This document shows, one piece after another, positions 12,001 through 19,457 of a stretch of DNA of 64,000 nucleotides. The notes beneath the pieces were generated by a model, which saw only the letters and a program-made list of their open reading frames with translations, searched no databases and was not told the origin of the DNA. The DNA is taken from positions 62,001 to 126,000 of the forward strand of contig NZ_LQOL01000052.1 of assembly GCF_002101555.1 (NCBI RefSeq), given 5' to 3'. Position numbers and translations under genes: made by a program. Each line of letters begins with the position of its first letter. Within the stretch, counting starts at the first letter, position 1. The DNA is from Mycolicibacterium canariasense. Its GTDB lineage: Bacteria > Actinomycetota > Actinomycetes > Mycobacteriales > Mycobacteriaceae.

Positions 12001-14994
12001 GACCTCGCCGCGTTCGCGCACCAGGAACTGCCGTTCGACCAACTCGTGGAAATGCTCAATCCGCCGCGGGTGGCCGGACGCAACCCGCTGTTCAACGTGT
12101 TCGTCGGTTACCACCTGCGGGCCGGCGGGCCGACCGAGATGTTCGGGCTGCCGACCCGGTGGACCGAGCCGCCCGTCGCCGCGGCCATGTTCGATCTCGG
12201 CTTCACCCTGATCGACGACCGCGACGGCGGCGGTGCCACCATCATGGCCGAATACAGCGCCGACCTCTTCGACGCGTCGACGGTACGCACCTTGGCGCGC
12301 CGCGTGATCACCGCATTGGACCAGTTCGCGAACGACAGCACGCTTCCGGTGGGCGCGCTCGACCTGCTCGACGAGACCGAACGCGCCACCGTGGCCGCCC
12401 GCAATGCCACCGACCACCCGGTCACCCCGATCGGCCTGGGCGGGTTGGTATCTCGACAGGCGGCACTGACCCCGAACGCGGTCGCGGTGCGATTCGAGGG
12501 CGCCGAGCTGACCTACGACGAACTCGATACCTGGTCCGACCGGCTGGCCGCCGGCCTCGACGTGGCGGTGGGAGGCATCGTCGGAGTGTCCCTGCCGCGG
12601 TCGATCGAGCTGATCGTCGCGCTGGTGGCCGTCGCGAAATCCGGTGCCGCATACCTGGCGCTGGATCCGGACTACCCGCAGGACCGCCGCGACTACATGC
12701 TGGCCGATTCGGGAGCGCAGATCGTGCTGTCCGACCCGGCGGTCGTCCGCCGGCTACGGGACGGACACGGCCGGCCTCCGCTGCATGAGATCGACCCTGC
12801 CGCATGGGCTTACGTGCTCTACACCTCCGGGTCCACCGGCCGGCCCAAGGGGGTGGCCGTCCCACACATCGGCATAGTCAACCGGATCTCCTGGCTGCAG
12901 GACGCGTACCCGCTGACAGCGGGGGATCGGATGCTGGTGAAGACCCCGATCAGCTTCGACACCTCGGTGTGGGAGGTGTTCTGGCCTCTGAGCGTCGGCG
13001 CCACCTTGGTGATCGCCCGGCCCGGTGGGCATCGTGATCCGGCCTACCTGGCCGAAACCATTGTCGCCGAACGGGTCACGGCGGTGGACTTCGTGCCGTC
13101 GATGCTCGAACTGTTCCTGGACGAACCGCGTTCGGCGCAGTGCCGGTCGCTGACGCGGGTGACGGTCGGCGGCGAGGCCCTCGCCGATGACCTGGCTGCC
13201 CGGTTCGCCGCGGCACTCGGTGTGCCGCTGCACAACCTGTACGGACCGACGGAGGCAGCCGTCGACGTGCTGGGCTGGACCGCCGACGGCGGCCCGGTGG
13301 CGCTCGGCGTGCCCGGCTGGAACGTGCGCGCGCACGTACTCGACGGCTACCTCGAACCGGTCCCGGACGGTGCGCCGGGCGAGTTGTATCTGGCCGGTGT
13401 CCAGTTGGCGGACGGGTATCTCCATCGACCGGGCTTGACCGCGCATCGGTTCGTCGCCGACCCGTTCGGCAGCGGCACGCGGCTGTACCGCACCGGTGAC
13501 GTGGTGCGCTGGCGCCGCGACGGCCAGCTGGAGTATCTGGGCCGCAGCGACGACCAGATCAAGCTGCGCGGGGTGCGCATCGAGCCCGCCGAGATCGAGA
13601 CGGTGCTGGCCGGTCATCCCGGCGTGTCCTCGGCGCGGGTGGTGGTCCGCAACGACCGGCTGGTGGCGTACTACGTTGCCGGGACCGGGGGCGAGCGAAG
13701 CGATGCCGCCGCAGCTTTGCGCGAACACGCCGCGGCCGCGCTGCCGGTCCACATGGTGCCCGCTGCATATGTGGAGCTGACGGAGTTCCCGCTGACACCC
13801 AGCGGCAAGCTGGACCGCAACGCACTGCCGGAGCCCGAGATCACCGCGGGTACCGGTCGGGCGCCGCGGACCGACGACGAGCGGCGGCTGTGCGCCCTGT
13901 TCGCCGAAGTGCTCGGTTTAGGGGCGAGCGAAGCGACGGGGAATGGCGAGGGGGCGAGCGAAGCGACGGGGAATGGCGAGAGGGCGAGCGAAGCGACGGG
14001 GAAGGGCGAGGGGGCGAGCGCCAGCATCGACGATGACTTCTTCGCCCTGGGTGGGCATTCGCTGTTGCTGGTGCGGCTGGCGTCGGCGATCCGGCGGGAG
14101 TTCGGCGTCGATATCGCGGTGGCCGATCTGATGGTGACACCGACCGTGGCCGATATCGCGTCACGGTTGCACGGTGGTGGCGCCGACACGGCGAGTCTGG
14201 ACCCGATACTGCCGTTGCGCGTGACCGGCGATTCAGCGGCGAGCGAAGCGACGGGACGGGCCGAAGCCCCGCTGTTCTGCGTGCACCCGGCCAGCGGTCT
14301 GAGCTGGCAGTTCGCCGGGCTGAAAAGGTATGTGCCGGAGAATATTCCGATCTACGGCCTGCAGTCACCCCTGTTCGCGACCGGCCGGCTGCCGGACACC
14401 ATCGCCGAACTCGCCTACGAATATGCGGATTCGGTCGAACGGGTGGCGCCGACCGGTCCGGTCCGGCTGCTCGGCTGGTCCTTCGGCGGGTCGATGGCGC
14501 TGTTGATCGCCTCGGAGCTGCGCCGGCGCGGTCGGGAGGTCGGCTTCGTCGGCATGCTCGACGCGCGGCCCGATACCGCGCCCGGTGCCGACTTCGACGC
14601 CGAGGCGGTTCTGGGCAGCCTGCTGAGGGAGATGGGCTTCGCGGTCCAGGCCGGAACCCGGATGACCGTGGCCGACGCGGTGACGCTGGTCCGTGACGGC
14701 GGGGATGCCATCGCCATGCTCGACGACACCCGAATTGCCCAGGTGCTGGAGAACTATGTCGCCGCTGAGCGATTCACCGCCGGGGCCGACTACGGCCGCT
14801 ACGACGGCGACGTCTTCTTCGTCGACGCCGCCATCCTGGAGATGGATCTGCACGGTGTCGCCTCCCAGGGCTGGCAGGCCCATGTGCGCGGTCGGCTGGA
14901 GGTGGTGACCGTGGCGTGCAGGCACTCCGAGTTGCTGGACGCCGACACCCTGGAACAGCTGGGACCGCTGATCGCCGAACGGCTGCAGGGCTGA
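1..14994 (+). CDS. fxbC: Giant non-ribosomal peptide synthetase, exochelin FxbC-like, 5' end cut by window
   Basis: The frame is open from base 1 (no start in the window) to TGA at 14992, giving at least 4,997 aa. Domain order: A1 (about aa 15-540), T1 (Ser about 583), E1 (635-1080), C2 (1105-1530), A2 (1555-2050), T2 (Ser about 2091), E2 (2145-2590), C3 (2620-3045), A3 (3070-3595), T3, C4 (3695-4125), A4 (4150-4615), T4, TE (GWSFGGS about 4825, C-terminal His in CRHSELL). Ten-residue specificity codes read by eye: A1 and A3 DMENLGLINK (N5-hydroxyornithine), A2 DFWNVGMVHK (threonine), A4 DTWDTGLVDK (not assigned). T1 and T2, which precede E domains, carry GGDS; T3 and T4 carry GGHS. This predicts D-hOrn, D-(allo)Thr, L-hOrn and one more residue, then TE release. 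That fits exochelin-type siderophores, whose synthetase is reported to have more modules than the pentapeptide needs. C-domain active sites deviate: YHFLLLDG in C3 and HHIATDE in C4. The residue before A1 looks like a C-A linker, so a C domain probably lies upstream. The frame carries many copies of a 20-bp element (separate entries). Family is certain; the FxbC identity is inferred. Confidence -1.
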   Translation, partial: HDELAAQWRTAEHPIGGATIADLLAERAASCPNDTALVFGAERLTYAELDERINRLARLLIAHGARPEQVVALALPRSLDMVVALFAVLRTGAAYLPLERDYPLARLTGMLDDARPVLLVCPESSTELTAHQIGLGAAVLSPDSATVIEALAQTPGTALSDDELGAFTGADRLEYPAYVIFTSGSTGRPKGVVTPYRGLTNMQLNHRAEIFDPAVAKAGGRRLRVAHTVSFSFDMSWEELLWLVEGHEVHICDEDLRRDATALVAYCHEHRIDVVNVTPSYAHHLFAEGLLDAGRHAPTLVLLGGEAVSEDVWNRLRDRPDSTGYNLYGPTEYTINTLGGGTDDSVTPTVGRPIWNTRAYILDAWLRPVRDGVIGELYIAGTGLARGYLHRAGLTADRFVADPNNPGGRMYRTGDLVARRADASGILDFFGRSDDQVKIRGYRVELGEVAAALQALPGIRHATVVVRSGIAGSGTNTKQLAGYVVPESPCNPAELAVELRSALTQTLPDYMVPALYGVLDTVPLTVNGKLDTKALPEPVTPASGPTRAPRDHREELLAGIFADVLGLSEVGIDDDFFTLGGDSISSIAVSGKARKAGLQLTPRDIFRRRTVSALAASVTETAPAATVADSGIGPITATPILAETAQSDTPLANFYQSMVLATPAEITSEQLELVLQTVLGGHDMLRARLDRTATGWTLTVPPATPRFAVSRRPGAVTGAVVAAAAAELDPATGTMVRAVWHEEAKQLLLVIHHLVIDGVSWRILTEDLSRAWADVAAGRVPTVDPVPTSYRTWSETIGAATFTDEIEHWNRVLATPDPDLGHRPLDSALDVAETTVHHSVSLSPELSTALLAEVPAAMYGGVNDVLLTGLSLALAQWRADRGHTDARATLLSLEGHGRESDLLPVASLARDRSPVASLAQDLDLSRTVGWFTSIYPVAIDPGTVPWAEVLAAGPALATAAKAVKEQLRTVPNRGLGYGVLRYLDPTAPVHGAAPQILFNYLGRFAGGAGRDWEAVADIGALREGVDNSNPAMPLEINALAEDGAEGTVLTMTLSWPAGLIAAADVHQLAAMWTDALDALTRCRALTGHTPSDFDLIAISQDDLDDWEHLGEIEDVLPLLPLQEGMYFHSAFLEAGPDGVVDTYRVQQIAEISGPLDIALLRAAVTATVCRHQALRAGFRELRDGRIAQVIFSDPAIEFAVSTGDVKSVAEQQLSRPFMLSEAPLVRYAVVSLSDTEHRLIQTMHHIVADGWSYPVIFGDIIAHYNAGLGAATGLAPVTATLRDHVEATIGANRDAARAIWSDALDGAQPTILFAAGRETIGAHRSAVRRVSPELTAALTRTARDRGVTPSTVLHGAWGLLLGRLLDRTRVVFGSTVSGRGGELAGTDSLVGLLINTLPVPMAWQHDTPIGAVMVALQDQQSGLLDAQQLGLAELAKLAGVRGFFDTMVVVENFPATGTETPDDPRALTFHRFTGTDAPHYPLSFVAYLDERLGIEIKYDADVVTATQAERYAERVERILAAFAENPDAPVATVDLRTDAERARVIADVARPGPDRTLVELFAGVVTRTPDAVAVSCGAERLTYAELDARSTAVAAALADLGVGAESRVAVALPRSTELIVGLLAVLKAGGAYVPLDIDSPAARLHHIVTDAAPVCVLTDTPDRVPTGSARTVLLADAARHAGPAPQVRVDPDHPAYVIYTSGSTGVPKGVTVAHRQVAALFDSATTLFEFGPTDVWTMFHSAAFDFSVWELWGALSYGGRLVIVEQDVARDPDRFIDLLGDEGVTVLNQTPSAFYPLIDADRRRRRTLALRYIVFGGEALDTSRLTGWYERHRPDTPQLVNMYGITETCVHVSFRPLTATDATDARSVIGGPLPGLQIHLLDNALQPVPTGVIGEMYVAGGQLARGYAGRAGLTASRFVANPFDPNGERLYRSGDTAMWAEDGELVYIGRSDQQVKVRGYRIELGEVESALAALPGITNAAAAVHPDAAGRARLIGYLVGESDFAAARDELAARLPGYMVPAVLIGLDALPLTVNGKLDRAALPAPAETVATLVPVGTDQGVAGMLAALYTEILGTDVGVDDDFFAMGGDSIIAIQLVNRARRLGVRITPQQVFTARTPAGLAEAAGSPAVQLETAADDSGPDLGEVMLTPIVQRLAELGGTVSRFNQAELLRTPAGATHERLEAAVNAVVARHDALRLRLHRPAPTLWSLETTAGEQVTVRHVDAAGIDDDALRALIGTESDAAADRLDPEAGSVLQAVWFDLGAERQGRLLLVAHHLTVDAVSWRILVDDLGEAWNRQRLAPVPTSLRTYARAVNENAQQAARLAEFEHWTATLAPGGELDPQAATFGLTVGDTRDHEIRLTAAETLPLLTTVPAAANADVNETLVAALHVAVQRWRIARGGVADAPFVLDLERHGRDGWGDDLDLSRTVGWFTAIAPVRLAGSSIPVASLAEGAGDHHLAVLKDVKERLRSVPDRGLGYGQLRYCNPRTAAALGRLAPPQVLFNYLGRWASDSDGDWESAPEVHALRVAPDPDLGTPYLLEINVICDETQDGPRLRATLTYPDGEFAGSVRDLADHWTAVLREFGSLATASGALTPSDLPLVDLTQQQIDHITESEAVETIWPLSPLQEGVYFQARYSDAAVYIVQNVFDFAERVDTTALAAAVAAVMRRNPVLRSGFRADELPHPVAVIAENPTCEPEVVDLTGLAADHAKDRVAAITAQERLRTFDITRAPLVRLTVLRTAETDRLILSYHFLLLDGWSREQLLRELFAEYAAAKRGTPANLPLPHAEFTDYLRWLSTQDRTESGRQWSRALADLPAPTLVVPAAVGTAPTLALRLDFFLTEGQTSRLSQIARDCGVTLNALISTALALVLAYETGSDDVVFGSTVAGRPTDIDGIDAVIGLFLNTVPTRVRLRPQVTVADAMRAVQSDRLLLMDHEYLGLGDIQRAVGQQGTLFDSLYVLQNFLDDDTFTDMETEYGIVGHDSIDASHYPLTWVASPGRRLWMKLEYRPDVVDRAHAQRLLDRLRQVLLGMDPAATLAAAELVLPEEADRQLAQADSTRHPLPEATVIDLLAERSRTAGGHTALVCGAQSIDFGQLDAEVNRMAAVLRARGIGAETTVALAIPRSITAVVALFAVLRSGAAYLPLELDYPDDRLAVMLTDGQPAAIITTRAVAGRIGAVAVASCPVLVLDDPETAAELAAAPAIWDGHRPGLDEPAYVIYTSGSTGKPKGVLTPHRGLTNMHLNHREAIFAPAIAKAGGRRLRIAHTVSFSFDMSWEELLWLIEGHEVHICDEDLRRDATALVAYCHEHRIDVINVTPTYAQLLIEQGLLDRGSSRAASLAPEGHAPVLVLLGGEAVSATVWNRLRDSDTSYGYNLYGPTEYTINTLGGGTDDSTTPTVGTPIWNTRAYILDAWLRPVPDGTPGELYIAGAGLARGYLRQPALSAGRFVANPFEASGDEDARMYRTGDLVVRRPDGNLDFLGRTDDQVKIRGYRVELGDIEAALAAHPDVGQAAVVARPDPNTSGSHRLIGYLVAAGSRADDADLIRRVRGHLKTVLPGYMVPSAMAVLDALPMTDNGKLDTRALPEVAQQRPASRPPQTPTEETLCGLFAEVLGLDEVGVDDDFFDLGGHSLVSIRLINRVRADLGVEMSIRDVFDAPTVGELAALLDERPRMIARPELVVLPRPDRIPASPAQQRLLMLDRLGENGSAYNYPLAFQVQGPLRLDVLDDALADVLARHEALRTVFAEDDGEYVQQILPKGSRAPIELLDAADADRQIATAVQRPFDLSVEIPIRVSVLRTASDEYTVVLLLHHIATDEWSDGPFLADLNQAYAARLGGAPAALAALPVQYADYTLWQRDLLDRVADQQRQFWRTALAGAPDELALPTDRPRPPRPSGAGGVAYVDIPSETAAALRYLATRHQVSPLMLLHAGVAAVLHRLGAGDDIVVGTPVAGRDEAALSEVIGFFVNTVVLRADVSGNPTFDELLARVRTADLAAFAHQELPFDQLVEMLNPPRVAGRNPLFNVFVGYHLRAGGPTEMFGLPTRWTEPPVAAAMFDLGFTLIDDRDGGGATIMAEYSADLFDASTVRTLARRVITALDQFANDSTLPVGALDLLDETERATVAARNATDHPVTPIGLGGLVSRQAALTPNAVAVRFEGAELTYDELDTWSDRLAAGLDVAVGGIVGVSLPRSIELIVALVAVAKSGAAYLALDPDYPQDRRDYMLADSGAQIVLSDPAVVRRLRDGHGRPPLHEIDPAAWAYVLYTSGSTGRPKGVAVPHIGIVNRISWLQDAYPLTAGDRMLVKTPISFDTSVWEVFWPLSVGATLVIARPGGHRDPAYLAETIVAERVTAVDFVPSMLELFLDEPRSAQCRSLTRVTVGGEALADDLAARFAAALGVPLHNLYGPTEAAVDVLGWTADGGPVALGVPGWNVRAHVLDGYLEPVPDGAPGELYLAGVQLADGYLHRPGLTAHRFVADPFGSGTRLYRTGDVVRWRRDGQLEYLGRSDDQIKLRGVRIEPAEIETVLAGHPGVSSARVVVRNDRLVAYYVAGTGGERSDAAAALREHAAAALPVHMVPAAYVELTEFPLTPSGKLDRNALPEPEITAGTGRAPRTDDERRLCALFAEVLGLGASEATGNGEGASEATGNGERASEATGKGEGASASIDDDFFALGGHSLLLVRLASAIRREFGVDIAVADLMVTPTVADIASRLHGGGADTASLDPILPLRVTGDSAASEATGRAEAPLFCVHPASGLSWQFAGLKRYVPENIPIYGLQSPLFATGRLPDTIAELAYEYADSVERVAPTGPVRLLGWSFGGSMALLIASELRRRGREVGFVGMLDARPDTAPGADFDAEAVLGSLLREMGFAVQAGTRMTVADAVTLVRDGGDAIAMLDDTRIAQVLENYVAAERFTAGADYGRYDGDVFFVDAAILEMDLHGVASQGWQAHVRGRLEVVTVACRHSELLDADTLEQLGPLIAERLQG
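2709..2758 (-). repeat. Two copies of the 20-bp coding-compatible element in E1
   Basis: CCCCGTCGCTTCGCTCGCCC occurs at 2709-2728 and 2739-2758, a 30-bp period, on the minus orientation of the element. It is translated as PVASLAxDRS / PVASLAQ. E1 reads GHGRE, then about 21 residues with both copies, then [11 protein letters not shown]. The equivalent E2 site has only four residues (GWGD) between the same flanks. The copies therefore account for a net gain of about 17 residues in E1. Confidence -1.
7344..7362 (-). repeat. Copy of the 20-bp element in E2
   Basis: CCCCGTCGCTTCGCTCGCC, minus orientation, translated IPVASLAE. Compared with E1 ([10 protein letters not shown] at the same place) the E2 domain is only one residue longer, so this copy appears to replace sequence rather than add to it. 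Confidence -1.
10022..10041 (-). repeat. Degenerate copy of the element in A3
   Basis: CCCGTGCGGCTTCGCTCGCC, a diverged minus-orientation copy translated [11 protein letters not shown]1 reads [20 protein letters not shown], whereas A3 reads GLLDRG, then 11 extra residues, then [13 protein letters not shown]. The net difference is 10 residues, or 30 bp, equal to one period of the tandem arrays. Confidence -1.
13688..13704 (+). repeat. Partial copy of the element in A4 C-terminal subdomain
   Basis: GGGGCGAGCGAAGCGAT-like sequence in plus orientation, read in a different frame from the other NRPS copies (GGERSD). It lies in the variable segment just after LVAYYVAG of A4. It is shorter and diverged, so it may be an old copy. 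Confidence -1.
13921..14020 (+). repeat. Tandem array, 3.3 copies of a 30-bp unit in the fourth carrier domain
   Basis: Units start at 13921, 13951 and 13981, with a truncated fourth (GGGGCGAGCG) at 14011. Each unit is the 20-bp element plus a 10-bp spacer (GAATGGCGAG or GAAGGGCGAG) and encodes [14 protein letters not shown] decapeptides. The array sits between FAEVLGL and [12 protein letters not shown], i.e. in the loop after helix 1 of the T4 carrier domain. T3 has only DEVG there, so T4 is about 31 residues longer. Confidence -1.
14238..14255 (+). repeat. Copy of the element in the T4-TE linker
   Basis: GGCGAGCGAAGCGACGGG in plus orientation, translated AASEATGR. It lies in the linker between the last carrier domain and the thioesterase (which begins near APLFCVHP). 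A flexible linker is a permissive place for extra residues. Confidence -1.
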
Positions 14995-15341
14995 CATCAC
15001 CGCCGAGCCTGTGACGAACACCGGCAGCGCGAGTGGGTGTGAGGCGGTCAGCATCGCCGTCGACTGCTCTCGACGGTGGGTGCTGCGCAACACAAGATTG
15101 CCAGTTCTGCGTGGACGGGGATGTTTTCGTGGGTAACCGCACCAAGGGTGTCTGCAAGGCGTGACAGTGCTGCCGAATGAGAATTAACTAGATCCGCTTT
15201 CCTGTGAGTATTTGCTGCGGGCGTGCCGCAGCTTGCCGCGTCGCCGAATACCGCCAGGTCATCTAGCCGTTCAGCCGCTGGGCCGGTGGTCGCCTATTCT
15301 TCGCCCATGTCCGACTCGCCTTTGCGGAATCAACAACACGC
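14995..15341. other. Intergenic region with possible NRPS terminator and acyltransferase promoter
   Basis: No convincing gene apart from a possible 12-codon micro-ORF at its right end. A short hairpin CCGTCGA/TCGACGG (15057-15063 and 15070-15076, 6-nt loop) follows the NRPS stop by about 60 nt. It has no T-tract, so it is only a weak terminator candidate. An AT-rich patch near 15179-15195 (GAGAATTAACTAG) is the most promoter-like stretch. Minus-strand open frames here run into the NRPS and look like GC-rich shadows. Confidence -1.
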
Positions 15342-15345
15342 GTGA
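15307..15345 (+). CDS. Possible upstream micro-ORF (MSDSPLRNQQHA)
   Basis: ATG at 15307 followed by 11 sense codons and TGA at 15343-15345. The stop overlaps the GTG start of the acyltransferase gene (GTGA). The arrangement would couple translation of the two frames. There is no strong Shine-Dalgarno in front of either start, which is why the micro-ORF deserves a mention. It may equally be chance. Confidence -1.
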   Translation: MSDSPLRNQQHA

Positions 15346-17405
15346 CCGTGCCGAAGCTGTCGTTCGAGCCGGGTCGACGATCCAAGCGCCTCGACATCCA
15401 GGGCATGCGCGCCGTAGCGGTGGCCCTGGTGCTCCTGTTCCACGCCGAGATCCCCGGTTTCGGCGGTGGTTACGTGGGCGTCGACGTGTTCTTCGTCATC
15501 TCGGGCTTTCTCATCAGCACCCACTTGCTGGAAGGCCTGCAGCGCGGCGGCCATATCGGCTACGGCGCCTTCTACGCACGGCGGGCACGGCGCCTGCTGC
15601 CGGCGGCGTTCCTCGTCATCGTCGCCACGTTGGTCGCGTCGACGGTCTTGGTATCACCCGTGCAGTTCCGCTACGTCGTCAAAGATGCGGTCGCGGCGGC
15701 GCTGTACATTCCCAACCTCTTGTTCGCCTACAACGCGACCGACTACCTGGCGGAGAAGACGCCCTCGCTGTTTCTGCATTATTGGTCGCTCGGCGTGGAG
15801 GAACAGTTCTACCTGGTGTGGCCCGTCCTGTTGGCGCTGGTGTTCGGCCGGTTCGCGCTGGGGTGGCGGTTCGGGGTGACGCTCGCCGCGCTGACGGGCG
15901 TCTCGTTCGCGCTGTGCGTCTGGCTGACCGGGTTCTCCCAGGCGAATGCGTTCTTCATGTTGCCCGCGCGGATGTGGGAGTTCGGACTCGGCGCCCTGGT
16001 GGCGTTCGGTGTGCTCCGGCGCGGCCGGATTCTGCCGACTTCGATTGCACCGCTGGCCGGTTGGCTGGGCTTGGGCGCCATCGTCGGCACCGGGGTGCTC
16101 TTCTCCACCACCACCGAGTACCCCGGGTACGCGGTGGTCGTTCCGGTCGCCGGCGCGGCACTGCTCATCGCAGCCGGACCCGTCGCGCGCGGCCCCGCCG
16201 CCCTCTTGAGCGTTCGTCCACTCACCTGGCTCGGTGACATCTCGTACTCGCTGTATCTGGTGCACTGGCCCATCCTGATGCTGCCCGTCGCCGCGACCGG
16301 ATACATGCATTCCCTGCCGCTCTGGCTGCGCGTCGTCGCGGCGACGGCATGCGTTCCGCTGGCCTGGCTGCTCTACCGCTATGTGGAACAACCGGGCCAG
16401 CGAGCGGTATGGCTGACCGGGGCGCGTTCGCGCCGGACCTTCGCGGTGGCCGCGGCCGGGATGGCCGCCATCGTCGTCGCCGGGGCGACGGCCTCGGTGG
16501 CGATCAATCCTCCGCTGAGCGTCGCCAAACCGTTCGCACACACGTCGCTGAGCCTCAAACCCGCAGGCACGCCGTATGTCCCGGACAATCTCAACCCGGG
16601 CCTCGATACCGCCGAGAGCGACCAGCCCGTCGTGTACACCAACGGCTGTCACCGGTCGCAGTGGTCCACCGACGCCGCCGGCTGCCTGACCGGCACGGAC
16701 CCGGCAGCACCCCTGGTGGTGTTGTTCGGGGATTCCCATGCCACCCAGTGGTATCCGGCTCTGGCGGCGCTCGCCGAGCGCGGGGTGATAAGGCTGGACA
16801 GCCACACCAAGAGTGCGTGCCCGGCCGTTCCGATCGCCATCGCGCACTACGCGGCATGCGCGGCCTGGCGCAGCGCGGTGATCGACAGACTTGCCGGCGC
16901 GAAGCCCGACCTGATCCTGCTCGCCGGCTACCCGCGCAACTACCTGAGCCGCTCCGATGACCCGGCCGGGGACTGGGGGAGCGCTTTGGCCACCCTTCTC
17001 GATCACCTCCCCAAGGCGTCCCGCGTCGGAATCTTCGCCGACACGCCGTCGATCGGTGTCACACCGTCGATCTGCCTCGGGCGTTTCGTCGATGACGCCC
17101 CGCGCTGTGCGCTACCGCGCGCCGTCGCGCTCGATCGGCGCATCCGTGAGACCGAGCGGGAGCTGGCGGCCGGCCGACCGGCCGCCTATCTGGACTACGC
17201 GGACTATCTGTGCAACGACAGGACGTGCCCGGCGATCATCGGGGACACGCTGGTGTACCGCGACGGTTCGCATCTCACGGCGAGGATGAGCGCCGAATTG
17301 GCGCCATTGGTCGGCGCGGATGTCACCGCCCTGCTGGCGGCGCGGGGGACCCCGATCGTCGCCGCTGCCGGGCCGGAGCTGCTGATCCGACAGCCCGGTG
17401 GGTGA
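15342..17405 (+). CDS. Membrane acyltransferase, OafA type, with C-terminal SGNH domain
   Basis: 687 aa from a GTG start. Residues about 15-390 are an acyltransferase-3 domain: the opening KRLDIQGMRAVAVALVLLFH has the family's RxDxxRxxA-like start and the catalytic-type His, followed by about ten hydrophobic helices and FFVISGFLI. Residues about 445-670 are an extracytoplasmic SGNH hydrolase/transferase domain: GDSH near aa 462 supplies the Ser and DGSH near aa 638 the Asp-His pair. Enzymes of this build transfer acyl groups from the cytoplasmic side onto surface glycans or glycolipids. The substrate cannot be told from sequence; an envelope polysaccharide or glycolipid is likely. Start choice rests on the overlap with the micro-ORF and the N-terminal similarity. 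No siderophore gene follows, so a link to the NRPS is not implied. Confidence -1.
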   Translation: MTVPKLSFEPGRRSKRLDIQGMRAVAVALVLLFHAEIPGFGGGYVGVDVFFVISGFLISTHLLEGLQRGGHIGYGAFYARRARRLLPAAFLVIVATLVASTVLVSPVQFRYVVKDAVAAALYIPNLLFAYNATDYLAEKTPSLFLHYWSLGVEEQFYLVWPVLLALVFGRFALGWRFGVTLAALTGVSFALCVWLTGFSQANAFFMLPARMWEFGLGALVAFGVLRRGRILPTSIAPLAGWLGLGAIVGTGVLFSTTTEYPGYAVVVPVAGAALLIAAGPVARGPAALLSVRPLTWLGDISYSLYLVHWPILMLPVAATGYMHSLPLWLRVVAATACVPLAWLLYRYVEQPGQRAVWLTGARSRRTFAVAAAGMAAIVVAGATASVAINPPLSVAKPFAHTSLSLKPAGTPYVPDNLNPGLDTAESDQPVVYTNGCHRSQWSTDAAGCLTGTDPAAPLVVLFGDSHATQWYPALAALAERGVIRLDSHTKSACPAVPIAIAHYAACAAWRSAVIDRLAGAKPDLILLAGYPRNYLSRSDDPAGDWGSALATLLDHLPKASRVGIFADTPSIGVTPSICLGRFVDDAPRCALPRAVALDRRIRETERELAAGRPAAYLDYADYLCNDRTCPAIIGDTLVYRDGSHLTARMSAELAPLVGADVTALLAARGTPIVAAAGPELLIRQPGG

Positions 17406-17493
17406 ATCGGCGCGCCGCCTCTTCCCTCCGCCAGCCGGATTCGCCCCGGACCGGGGACGGCACGGGCGGCGCAATGTCGGCGGGGCTCCGTGT

Positions 17494-17499
17494 GACAAT
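17494..17499 (+). promoter_or_regulatory. -10 element (GACAAT) for a leaderless SDR mRNA
   Basis: GACAAT lies six bases before GTG at 17506, the spacing expected if transcription begins at the start codon. No Shine-Dalgarno precedes that GTG, which supports a leaderless transcript and this start. Confidence -1.
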
Positions 17500-17505
17500 C
17501 CCCTG

Positions 17506-18240
17506 GTGATCAAGGTTGTCGTCATCACCGGCGCCGGTAGCGGGATCGGCCGTGCCACGGCGCGGGTTCTGCTCGACGCGGGACATCGCGTCGTGCTGGC
17601 CGGACGCCGGCCGGAGCAGCTCGTCGAGACCGCCGACGGCAGGCCCCATGCGCGCGTGGTGCCCACCGATGTCACCGATCCGTCGTCGGTGCAGGCCTTG
17701 TTCGCCGACACGGCGTCGGCCTTCGGCCGGGTCGACGTGTTGTTCAACAACGCCGGGATCTTCGGGCCGTCCGCATCGATCGCCGATATCGACACCGACC
17801 AGTGGCACAACGTCTGGCGCACCAACGTCGACGGCTCGGTGTTCTGCGCCCGCGAGGCCGCGCGCATCATGGCCGCGCAGCTCCCTCGCGGCGGGCGGAT
17901 CATCAACAACGGCTCGCTGTCTGCGCACCGGCCGCGGCCGAAAAGCCTGGCCTACACCGTCACCAAGCATGCGATCAGCGGGCTGACGGCATCGATGCTG
18001 CTGGATCTGCGCAACCTCGACATCTGCGTCACCCAGCTCGACATCGGCAATGCGGCGACCGACATGACCGCCGGATTCAGTGAGACGCTGCAGGCCGACG
18101 GAACCCTGGCCGCCGAGCCGACCTTCGACGTCGAGCATGTCGCCCGGGCGGTGGCCCACCTCGTCGATATGCCGCTTGAGGTTTCGGTACCCGAGTTGAC
18201 CGTGATGGCTCGCGCCATGCCGTACTACGGGCGTGGATGA
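17506..18240 (+). CDS. Short-chain dehydrogenase/reductase
   Basis: 244 aa. Classical SDR: nucleotide-binding TGAGSGIG at the N-terminus, NNAG near aa 82, catalytic Ser in NGSLSAHRP and YTVTKHA (YxxxK). The GTG at 17506 is preferred over an upstream GTG at 17398 because the SDR fold starts directly with VIKVVVITGAG and a -10 element sits just upstream. Substrate unknown. It is followed after three bases by a hydroxypyruvate isomerase-like gene, so the two probably act together on a small sugar acid or related alcohol. Family certain, role inferred. Confidence -1.
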   Translation: MIKVVVITGAGSGIGRATARVLLDAGHRVVLAGRRPEQLVETADGRPHARVVPTDVTDPSSVQALFADTASAFGRVDVLFNNAGIFGPSASIADIDTDQWHNVWRTNVDGSVFCAREAARIMAAQLPRGGRIINNGSLSAHRPRPKSLAYTVTKHAISGLTASMLLDLRNLDICVTQLDIGNAATDMTAGFSETLQADGTLAAEPTFDVEHVARAVAHLVDMPLEVSVPELTVMARAMPYYGRG

Positions 18241-18243
18241 GTC

Positions 18244-19050
18244 GTGAGCGCCCGCTACGTCGTCAACTGCTCGATCCTGCTCACCCGGCTGCCGCTGCTG
18301 CAGCGGCCGCAGGCCGCGCGGGATGCGGGTTTCGAGGCGGTCGAATTCTGGTGGCCCTTCGCTGATTCCGTGCCCGGTGATGCCGAGGTCGACGGGTTCG
18401 TCCGGGCCGTCGCCGACGCCGGGGTGGCGCTGGTGGCGTTGAACTTCGCCGGTGGTGAGATGGCGGCGGGGGAGCGTGGCTTGCTGTCCGATCCGGCTCG
18501 GCGGACCGAGTTCCGGGACAACGTCGACGTCGCGATCGGTATCGCGGAACGATTGGGCACCAAGGGATTCAATGCGCTCTACGGTAACCGGATCGACGGC
18601 CTGCCGGTAGAAGCGCAAGACGCGGTGGCCACCGAGAACCTGGCTCATGCGGCGGCACGGGCCGACACGGTCGGCGCGATCGTCCTCGTCGAACCGCTCA
18701 GCGCGGTTCCCGGGTATCCGCTGCGGACGGCCGCGGACGTGGTCGCGGTACTGGACCGGGTCGGATCGCCATCGCTGCGGCTGCTGGCCGATCTCTATCA
18801 CCTGAGAGTCAACGGTGATGATCTCGACGCGGTGATCGAGACCTACACCGAGCGCATCGGGCATGTTCAGATCGCCGACGCACCGGGGCGCGGCATGCCG
18901 GGCACCGGAACGATCGACTTCGCGGGCCACCTCGCCCAGCTGAACCGTCGCGGCTACCAGGGCCATGTCAGCCTGGAGTACGTGGCCGCCGACGGCGACC
19001 CGTTCGGCTGGTTACCGCAGGGGCGGCGCGGCGGCAGCCCGTGGCGGTAG
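18244..19050 (+). CDS. hyi: Hydroxypyruvate isomerase-like TIM-barrel protein
   Basis: 268 aa from GTG three bases after the SDR stop. It resembles the Hyi/xylose isomerase-like TIM-barrel family: N-terminal RYVVNCSILLTRLPLLQRP, GFEAVEFWWPF, metal-ligand-type VLVEPLS near aa 150, LLADLYHL near aa 180, IGHVQIADAPGR near aa 205 and VSLEYVA near aa 241. Hyi interconverts hydroxypyruvate and tartronate semialdehyde, and a neighbouring reductase could reduce the semialdehyde, as in glyoxylate/glycerate metabolism. The SDR here is not the usual GlxR-type beta-hydroxyacid reductase, so the pathway is open. A strong hairpin terminator follows the stop. Confidence -1.
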   Translation: MSARYVVNCSILLTRLPLLQRPQAARDAGFEAVEFWWPFADSVPGDAEVDGFVRAVADAGVALVALNFAGGEMAAGERGLLSDPARRTEFRDNVDVAIGIAERLGTKGFNALYGNRIDGLPVEAQDAVATENLAHAAARADTVGAIVLVEPLSAVPGYPLRTAADVVAVLDRVGSPSLRLLADLYHLRVNGDDLDAVIETYTERIGHVQIADAPGRGMPGTGTIDFAGHLAQLNRRGYQGHVSLEYVAADGDPFGWLPQGRRGGSPWR

Positions 19051-19062
19051 CCCAGAACAAAT

Positions 19063-19095
19063 CAGAGCCGGGGCCCGCGTGGGCCACCGGCTCTG
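19063..19095 (+). terminator. Strong hairpin after hyi
   Basis: CAGAGCCGG (19063-19071) pairs with CCGGCTCTG (19087-19095). Inside, GGCCC pairs with GGGCC around GCGT, with one bulged A. This gives about 14 base pairs. It lies between the convergent hyi and 49-aa genes and may serve both strands; there is no clear T-tract. Confidence -1.
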
Positions 19096-19122
19096 TCTGC
19101 CAGATCGTTTTCGATCAGCGGA

Positions 19123-19272
19123 TCAGCGTGCGGAATCTTCGAGTTCGTACCGCTGCGCCACCGCGATCAGTTCCTCACGAACCGTCGAGTGGGGCATTGC
19201 GTTGATCCGCGCGTAGAGGCGCCGCCGGTTGTTGGCACGCTTCACGTCGGCGCGAAACTTCGCGAAAGACAT
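19123..19272 (-). CDS. Small conserved-looking basic protein, 49 aa
   Basis: ATG at 19272, TGA ending at 19123. The protein begins MSFAKFRADVKRANNRRR and ends YELEDSAR. It is rich in Arg and Lys at the N-terminal half and has no membrane segment. A very good Shine-Dalgarno (AAGGAG, eight to nine bases before the ATG) and codon use like the neighbours argue that it is real. Function unknown. It lies downstream of the pyruvate oxidase gene on the same strand, separated by a hairpin, and converges on hyi. Confidence -1.
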   Translation of the reverse strand: MSFAKFRADVKRANNRRRLYARINAMPHSTVREELIAVAQRYELEDSAR

Positions 19273-19286
19273 TCTTCTCACTCCTT

Positions 19287-19315
19287 GAAAGTGCCCCCGG
19301 GTTACGGGGGCTTTC
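19287..19315 (-). terminator. Hairpin between pyruvate oxidase gene and 49-aa gene
   Basis: GCCCCCG (19293-19299) pairs with CGGGGGC (19305-19311), loop GGTTA. Flanking GAAA/TTTC extends the stem past a two-base bulge. In the minus direction the hairpin ends just before the AAGGAG of the 49-aa gene. It may terminate the oxidase transcript or, because it abuts the ribosome-binding site, attenuate the small gene. Confidence -1.
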
Positions 19316-19457
19316 GTTGTTCATCGACGTCCACAGTTTGGGGATCGCCCAGTATGTGGAACACCTCGATGGTGCTTGTTAATTCTGTGTAAAGCAACTT
19401 TCGCGGTGTGAGATTCGATACAGCTCAGGCGAATTGGGGTGTTCGCCGTCACATTCG

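Noticed and set aside
13921..14020. CRISPR-like direct repeats
   Set aside because: Repeats are contiguous with only 10-bp spacers that are nearly the same in each unit, and they encode protein in frame within the NRPS. No cas genes are nearby.
14365..15093. Long minus-strand frame across the NRPS end
   Set aside because: It mirrors the NRPS thioesterase codons. High GC gives long open frames on the opposite strand throughout the window.
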